From: Limisphaerales bacterium
GTDB taxonomy: Bacteria > Verrucomicrobiota > Verrucomicrobiia > Limisphaerales > UBA11358
Direction of reading: 5' to 3'
Length of the DNA: 36,611 nucleotides
NCBI GenBank assembly: GCA_025362675.1
Contig: JANYFN010000076.1
Coordinates: 1 to 36,611, forward strand
In this document: piece after piece, positions 32,839 through 36,611 of the stretch
How positions within the stretch are numbered: the stretch's first letter is position 1
How the letters are laid out: every line of letters begins with the position of its first letter
Notes under the pieces: model-generated
The model's database searches: none
What the model saw: the letters and a program-made list of their open reading frames with translations, nothing else
Told to the model about the DNA's origin: nothing
Translations under genes and position numbers: made by a program

Positions 32839-33462
32839 TCAGTCTTTATCTGCTTTAGCGCCCGGCTTCTTTTTAGCAGCGGCGGCGGCATCTTCCGCCG
32901 CTTCCTTGGCTTGATCGGCGGGCGTTTCCGTGGCCACCTCCAGCACTTTGCCCGTCGTGGCGTCCACGGCCACTTCCTTGATATCCGCCGAACCCGGCAG
33001 GGTAATATCGAAGGACCAGATCCATTTGCCCTGCTCCTTTTCAAGTTCGCCATCCTTGACCGTGCCGCCGGGAACCTTCGCCAACGCGGTGGCTTGGGCG
33101 TCCGCCTTGCTGACCTTGGCGTGGGAATCCTCTTCGCCTTCTTTTTCGTTGCTCATCCAGACGACTTTGCCGGAATTAGGGTCCACGGCCACTTCCACTG
33201 CGTCGCCACCGGTCGCGGGGACGATGTCAAACGTCCAGTAACGTTTGCCTTTCCATTTATCCATCTTGGCTTCTTTGACCGTGCCGCCGGGAAGTTTCGC
33301 CAAGGCCGCTACCTGAGCGTCGGCCATAGAAACTTTTGCGTCGGCCATCGCGCTGGCTGTTTTAGTATCGCCGCCTTTGCCGCACGACTCGCATTTTTCG
33401 GAAGCGCAACCGGCGAACAAGCCCGCCGCCAAGATTGTGGAGAGGAATAATTTAATTTTCAT
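32839..33462 (-). CDS. Lipoprotein with two PepSY domains
   Basis: A 207-residue lipoprotein with signal end FAGC (cysteine at residue 19), followed by a CESC pair. Two tandem PepSY units contain ADAQVAALAKLPGGTVKEAK ... VDPNSGKVVW and ADAQATALAKVPGGTVKDGE ... VDATTGKVLEV. The C-terminus is Ala/Lys-rich low complexity. PepSY domains are often linked to regulation of proteases or metal/redox responses in the envelope; the exact role here is unknown. ATG 33462 is preferred to 33507 because it starts the signal peptide. Confidence 0.85.
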   Translation of the reverse strand: MKIKLFLSTILAAGLFAGCASEKCESCGKGGDTKTASAMADAKVSMADAQVAALAKLPGGTVKEAKMDKWKGKRYWTFDIVPATGGDAVEVAVDPNSGKVVWMSNEKEGEEDSHAKVSKADAQATALAKVPGGTVKDGELEKEQGKWIWSFDITLPGSADIKEVAVDATTGKVLEVATETPADQAKEAAEDAAAAAKKKPGAKADKD

Positions 33463-33669
33463 GCAATTGATTTTGATTTGTTTGATGTGATTTAACCTTG
33501 CGTCCACAGTAAACGAAACGCGGGGGAATATTCAACGAATGCTGCATGACAGTTTTGTCATTTGATTCGCGCGCGCGTCGGTCGGCGCTCTCGCGCATTG
33601 AGGGGAGAGAGCCGGAGTGCGAGATTAAACGCTCGGCTATTTCATCGGTCTGCTTTTCACGTCCACCTC

Positions 33670-33800
33670 CTCACTTCAATCCCCTCCCCCAAGGGGGCGA
33701 GGAGGCCGGAGAGAACTGCGTTCGCTACTTCAATGGCCGCGAGCAAAACCAAACGCGGTTCCCTCGCCCTTCGGAGGGGAGAGGGTTAGGGTGAGGGGTC
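33670..33800. repeat. REP-like element with two C/G-rich hairpins
   Basis: CCCCTCCCCCAAGGGGGCGA (33681-33700) folds as CCCCC/GGGGG. At the other end CCCTCGCCCTTCGGAGGGGA (33761-33780) runs into GAGGGTTAGGGTGAGGGG. The two ends are inverted relative to each other. Such CCCTCACCCTAACCCTCTCC motifs occur as dispersed repeats in many bacterial genomes. Confidence 0.7.
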
Positions 33801-33947
33801 CACGGCGCGATTGTTTTCAAATGCCACCACGGAACCTGCCCCCAACCTCCAGCGCCGCCATCAGTGGTTCACGGTCGAAAAGGCCTGCCATTGGGATTTT
33901 ATATATAAGTATCTGTATTTTGGAGCTTTGATACTGCGAACCCGCCA

Positions 33948-34073
33948 AAAGACATCGGAAATTAGTCCGCCGATGACGAAAGTTAACGCCCCGCTCAAGG
34001 AAGTTAGCGCGTCGCTCAGGGAAGTTAAGCCATTGGGGTGGCCGCTTAGTCCGCCGAGATCGGAAGTGAGGGT
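33948..34073. repeat. Six-unit 21-bp tandem repeat
   Basis: Read on the minus strand, six successive 21-base units share the core TTAACTTCC or CTAACTTCC followed by a G/C-rich tail. Translated, they give heptapeptides with the pattern xLTSxxG (for example ALTSLSG). The units are diverged, so the repeat is old or under relaxed constraint. Confidence 0.7.
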
Positions 34074-34231
34074 TTCGAGGTCAACAGTTATCCGCCTAGG
34101 CATTGTGCATTTGGATTAGGACAATACTTTTCGCTCAAAGGGAAAGCTGCCGCAGCGATCGCTTGAATAAAACAAACCGCTCCCAAACCATGCGTGATTG
34201 TATTGCGAGGCAAATCGCGTAATCTCTGCGC

Positions 34232-35332
34232 GTGAGTCAAAGCCTTGCCGTAAAAATTATCACCGCTGCCAGCCGCGAACGTCCCGCCGACGCCGTGATG
34301 CGTGAAGAATTTCGCACACAACGCGACATGATGCCTTCGGACATCGCCGCCGTTTCGCAGACGGTATTTAATTACTTTCGCTGGCGCGGCTGGTTGGATC
34401 TGGAACTGCCGTTGAACGAACAAATCCGCAAGTCGCGTGAGCTCGCCAAAAGTTTTGCCGCTAATCCCAAAACATTTTCCGACGCCGACTTGATCGCCCA
34501 TATCGGCCCGGAATGGTTGGCCGGTGAACTCGATATTTCGCCCGCCTGGGCCCGGGCCATTCAAGGCGAACCCCGCTTGTGGTTGCGCGCCCAACCCGGC
34601 CACGGGCGTGAGCTTGTCAACCGGCTCGGCTGGGCCCAGCTCGCTCAAAACATGCCCGACGCCGTGCATTATCAGGGCGAGGAAGATTTGTTTCAGCGCG
34701 AAGAATTTCATGCGGGCGAATTTGAGATCCAAGACATCGCCTCGCAAGCCGTTGGCTGGCTTTGCGCACCGCAGCCCGGCGAAACCTGGTGGGACACTTG
34801 CGCCGGCGAAGGCGGCAAGACCCTGCATTTATCCGCGCTCATGCAAAACAAGGGACTTATCTGGGCGAGCGATCGTGCGGAGTGGCGATTGAAAAGTCTC
34901 AAACGCCGCGCTGGCCGGGCGCGCGTTTTCAATTTCCGTTCCGTTCCGTGGGACGGGGGCGTGAAGCCCCCGACGAAAACTAAATTCGATGGCATTCTCG
35001 TGGACGCTCCGTGCAGCGGCGTGGGCACGTGGCAAAAAAATCCGCACGCGCGTTGGACCACTAATATGGTGGACGTGCAGGAACTCTCCGCCATCCAGAA
35101 ACGACTTCTGGCTCATGCCGCGCCGAGTGTGAAGACGGGGGGGAAATTGATCTACGCTGTCTGCACCCTGACACGTTCAGAAACCACGGAAGTGGTGAAT
35201 GATTTTAACGGCAAGTTCTCCGTGGATTTTGAGCCGCTCGCCTTGGAGGGAGCGGTCGCCGCGAAATTCATCTGGCCACAAGATTTGGGCGGCAACGGCA
35301 TGTTCATCGCCAGTTGGCGCAGAAAGAAATAA
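34232..35332 (+). CDS. rRNA cytosine-C5 methyltransferase, RsmB/RsmF type
   Basis: Methylates a cytosine C5 in RNA, most likely 16S rRNA. The protein has 366 residues. An N-terminal NusB-like helical segment (about 1-105) is followed by a linker and the catalytic Rossmann fold. SAM-binding motif I is DTCAGEGGKT (188-197). The two catalytic cysteines are C261 (VDAPCSGVGTWQKNP, motif IV) and C311 (YAVCTLTRSET, motif VI). The start is GTG 34232. The presence of the NusB-like part favours RsmB over RsmF, but I do not assign the exact base. A small G/C palindrome lies within the gene at 34955-34971. Confidence 0.88.
   Translation: MSQSLAVKIITAASRERPADAVMREEFRTQRDMMPSDIAAVSQTVFNYFRWRGWLDLELPLNEQIRKSRELAKSFAANPKTFSDADLIAHIGPEWLAGELDISPAWARAIQGEPRLWLRAQPGHGRELVNRLGWAQLAQNMPDAVHYQGEEDLFQREEFHAGEFEIQDIASQAVGWLCAPQPGETWWDTCAGEGGKTLHLSALMQNKGLIWASDRAEWRLKSLKRRAGRARVFNFRSVPWDGGVKPPTKTKFDGILVDAPCSGVGTWQKNPHARWTTNMVDVQELSAIQKRLLAHAAPSVKTGGKLIYAVCTLTRSETTEVVNDFNGKFSVDFEPLALEGAVAAKFIWPQDLGGNGMFIASWRRKK
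34955..34971. repeat. Short palindrome inside the methyltransferase gene
   Basis: GGGGGC and GCCCCC flank GTGAA. It encodes DGGVKPP between the motif III and motif IV strands, a spot where the family varies. It may be a small inserted repeat or chance. Confidence 0.3.
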
Positions 35333-35378
35333 GACTGTCCGTAGTGGTCGGGCAAGGTTGCCGCTTGGCCGGACGGCG

Positions 35379-35411
35379 GGGAAAGGCGACGCCGCAGCGT
35401 CGCCCTGCCCC
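35379..35411. terminator. G/C-rich palindrome between convergent genes
   Basis: GGCGACGC / GCGTCGCC flank a CGCA loop, with GGGG before and CCCC after extending the arms. It lies between the stops at 35332 and 35425. No T-run is present, so it may equally be a dispersed repeat. Confidence 0.5.
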
Positions 35412-35424
35412 AGGGAGATTTCGC

Positions 35425-35871
35425 TTACGGATTCTTCAAGCGGAAGAATAAATTGCCCGCTGGATTGACGAGATTCAGATAATTCGTTCCGCCCGTCAGC
35501 GTTGGTGCGCTGCTCGCCGACCAACTTCCAATGGGCGTGGTGAGATTGCTGCTCTGGATCAGGTTCCAGCCGCTCACATTTTGCCAATACACCGTGACGG
35601 TATTGCCGCTGCGGCTAATATTCAACCCCGGTGCGCCGGGCGTTTGCACCACGTTGATCAGACTCCAGAATCCGCCCGTGATCGAATAATTTCCCCCGCT
35701 CATCGCACCGCTGGCATCGTGCTGGCCGATGGTTCCGGTGACGGAATAAACCGCGCCCGTGCTCGTGCCGCCACCGCCGGCGATCTTATACCAGTCTATC
35801 GAGTAGCTTTGGGCCTGCGCTGAAAGGTGAACCACCAAGCTTGCCAAAATTAATAAGCAAAAGGTTTTCAT
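35425..35871 (-). CDS. Small secreted protein of Verrucomicrobia type
   Basis: A 148-residue exported protein with signal peptide MKTFCLLILASLVVHLSAQAQ. Residues about 22-75 (YSIDWYKIAGGGGTSTGAVY, then GTIGQHDASGAMSGGNYSITGGFWSL) form a glycine-rich beta region I associate with Pedosphaera-like genomes. A second small beta domain follows (NTVTVYWQNVSGWNLIQSS ... FFRLKNP). No function can be assigned. It lies 13 bases downstream of the surface-protein gene on the same strand and is probably cotranscribed. Confidence 0.8.
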   Translation of the reverse strand: MKTFCLLILASLVVHLSAQAQSYSIDWYKIAGGGGTSTGAVYSVTGTIGQHDASGAMSGGNYSITGGFWSLINVVQTPGAPGLNISRSGNTVTVYWQNVSGWNLIQSSNLTTPIGSWSASSAPTLTGGTNYLNLVNPAGNLFFRLKNP

Positions 35872-35884
35872 AAAACAAAACCGT

Positions 35885-36611
35885 TTAAGGTTTGATGACC
35901 ATCACGTTGAACGCACGTCCCAACGCCATAGTGGTTGCGTCTTCATTGAAAATCGTCCAATGGGCACCATCGTAATAAACTCCCACGGGCTTCGTGTTGT
36001 ATTTGGTCGTCGAGTTGGTGTCGGCGGTCCAATTGTGAGTCACAATCACGATCGCGTTCGGGTTGCCATCTGTTAGCGGATTGTAAATCGTTGTGATATT
36101 TCCAGCCGTATTTGTGCCGACGGCCAACTGAGTGAACGCAAATGTGCCGGTGTTGATACCCGCCCCTGGCGAGCGCAGTGCGCTGGCGGTGACGGTGCCA
36201 TCAATCTGGGCGTTGCCATTCACCTCCAAGGTTGCCGCTGGCGTGGGCGTGTTAATGCCGACATTGCCGGCAGCGCGGATCAGGAATTGGTTGTTCGCCG
36301 TGGAGGCAAAATCCACGCCCGTGGAATCTGCCCAGACAAACGAGCCTTGATTATTGGCCTTAGCCTGACGGCCAACGGCGAAACTGTAATCTCCAACTGC
36401 GGAATTATTTGCTCCGCCAGGAATTGTGGCAAAGGAGGCATTAATGAAATTTTGAAACCCACCGCCGATAACGGAATCAAACCCGCCACCAATCACATTC
36501 CCGTTACCGCCGCCGACCGCCGCGAACGTGGCCCCGTTGGTGATCGCGTTATGAAATCCACCGGCGATGGTGCCATCCAGTGTGCTGGCGATGGCGTTGC
36601 CGTTGCCACCA
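35885..36611 (-). CDS. Repetitive surface protein, C-terminal part (start outside window)
   Basis: At least 241 residues are visible; the N-terminus lies beyond the right edge. The first part has short repeats around IAGGFHNAI, IGGGFDSVI, IGGGFQNFI and IPGGANNSAVGDYSFAVGRQA, like the left-handed roll of YadA-type heads. Then come NNQFLIRAAGNVGINTPTPAATLEVNG, as in phage-tail or adhesin proteins, and a C-terminal domain ending AMALGRAFNVMVIKP. The gene ends just before the small secreted protein gene. The C-terminus lacks a visible YadA membrane anchor or S74 peptidase, so surface attachment is not shown. Confidence 0.8.
   Translation of the reverse strand, partial: GGNGNAIASTLDGTIAGGFHNAITNGATFAAVGGGNGNVIGGGFDSVIGGGFQNFINASFATIPGGANNSAVGDYSFAVGRQAKANNQGSFVWADSTGVDFASTANNQFLIRAAGNVGINTPTPAATLEVNGNAQIDGTVTASALRSPGAGINTGTFAFTQLAVGTNTAGNITTIYNPLTDGNPNAIVIVTHNWTADTNSTTKYNTKPVGVYYDGAHWTIFNEDATTMALGRAFNVMVIKP

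Larger units (their letters stand above)
33508..34231. other. Large repeat-rich gap without a firm gene
   Basis: About 720 bases lie between the PepSY lipoprotein (minus) and the rRNA methyltransferase (plus). A C/G-rich palindromic repeat (33670-33800) and a 21-base tandem repeat (33948-34073) make up most of what can be recognised. Open frames on both strands over the tandem repeat follow from its period of 21 and are not convincing genes. Confidence 0.65.

Noticed and set aside
33811..34119. Plus-strand frame over the 21-bp tandem repeat
   Set aside because: A repeat period divisible by three keeps frames open on both strands; there is no start signal or family.
1..36611. tRNA, rRNA, riboswitch, CRISPR or insertion-sequence signals
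   Set aside because: No cloverleaf, conserved rRNA segment, regular spacer array or transposase was seen on reading both strands.

Overview
The window looks like a chromosomal segment of a GC-rich, Gram-negative bacterium of the phylum Verrucomicrobiota, probably the Pedosphaera/Limisphaerales side. Three things suggest this: secreted proteins of a style common there (35425-35871 and 35885-36611), lipoprotein and outer-membrane components, and many dispersed palindromic intergenic repeats. No sequence search was possible, so the lineage is an inference. There is no rRNA, tRNA, CRISPR array, integrase or recognisable insertion sequence.

Left part (1-9528): the N-terminal 759 residues of SecA (minus strand) face away from threonine synthase, whose stop codon overlaps the start of an unrecognised gene. 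Next come a PhoB/PhoR-type two-component system, ispF, a TMTC-like membrane glycosyltransferase with TPRs, and a small conserved-looking protein. The last three are nearly contiguous and probably form an operon.

Middle part (9556-23622): a minus-strand pair encodes a SAM methyltransferase and an aminoglycoside-phosphotransferase-like kinase fused to a duplicated membrane domain. A probable adenylylsulfate kinase remnant lies upstream of it. Then come a GH105-like lipoprotein and a 900-residue MMPL/RND protein on the plus strand. A two-gene minus-strand operon encodes large multihaem c / diheme b fusion proteins (11 + 9 CxxCH sites), resembling the quinone-oxidising module of Geobacter CbcL. 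It is followed by a VOC-fold protein, a protein with a Tudor-like N-terminus, and an aspartate aminotransferase.

Right part (23697-36611): a tight minus-strand operon runs response regulator, sensor kinase, TolC-type lipoprotein, membrane-fusion lipoprotein and heavy-metal-type RND pump. Three of the four junctions are 4-base overlaps and the fourth has a 1-base gap. Upstream on the same strand are an EF-hand-like membrane-anchored protein, a YncE-like beta-propeller and a double-PepSY lipoprotein. Beyond a 724-base repeat-rich gap lie an RsmB/RsmF-type rRNA methyltransferase (plus strand), a small secreted protein and the C-terminal part of a repetitive surface protein.

The most notable non-genic signal is the density of repeats. 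At least five palindrome families are visible. One palindrome lies in frame inside the RND pump gene and adds about 35 residues. Another repeat family sits 9-10 bases before two start codons. A six-copy 21-bp tandem repeat lies in the largest gap.
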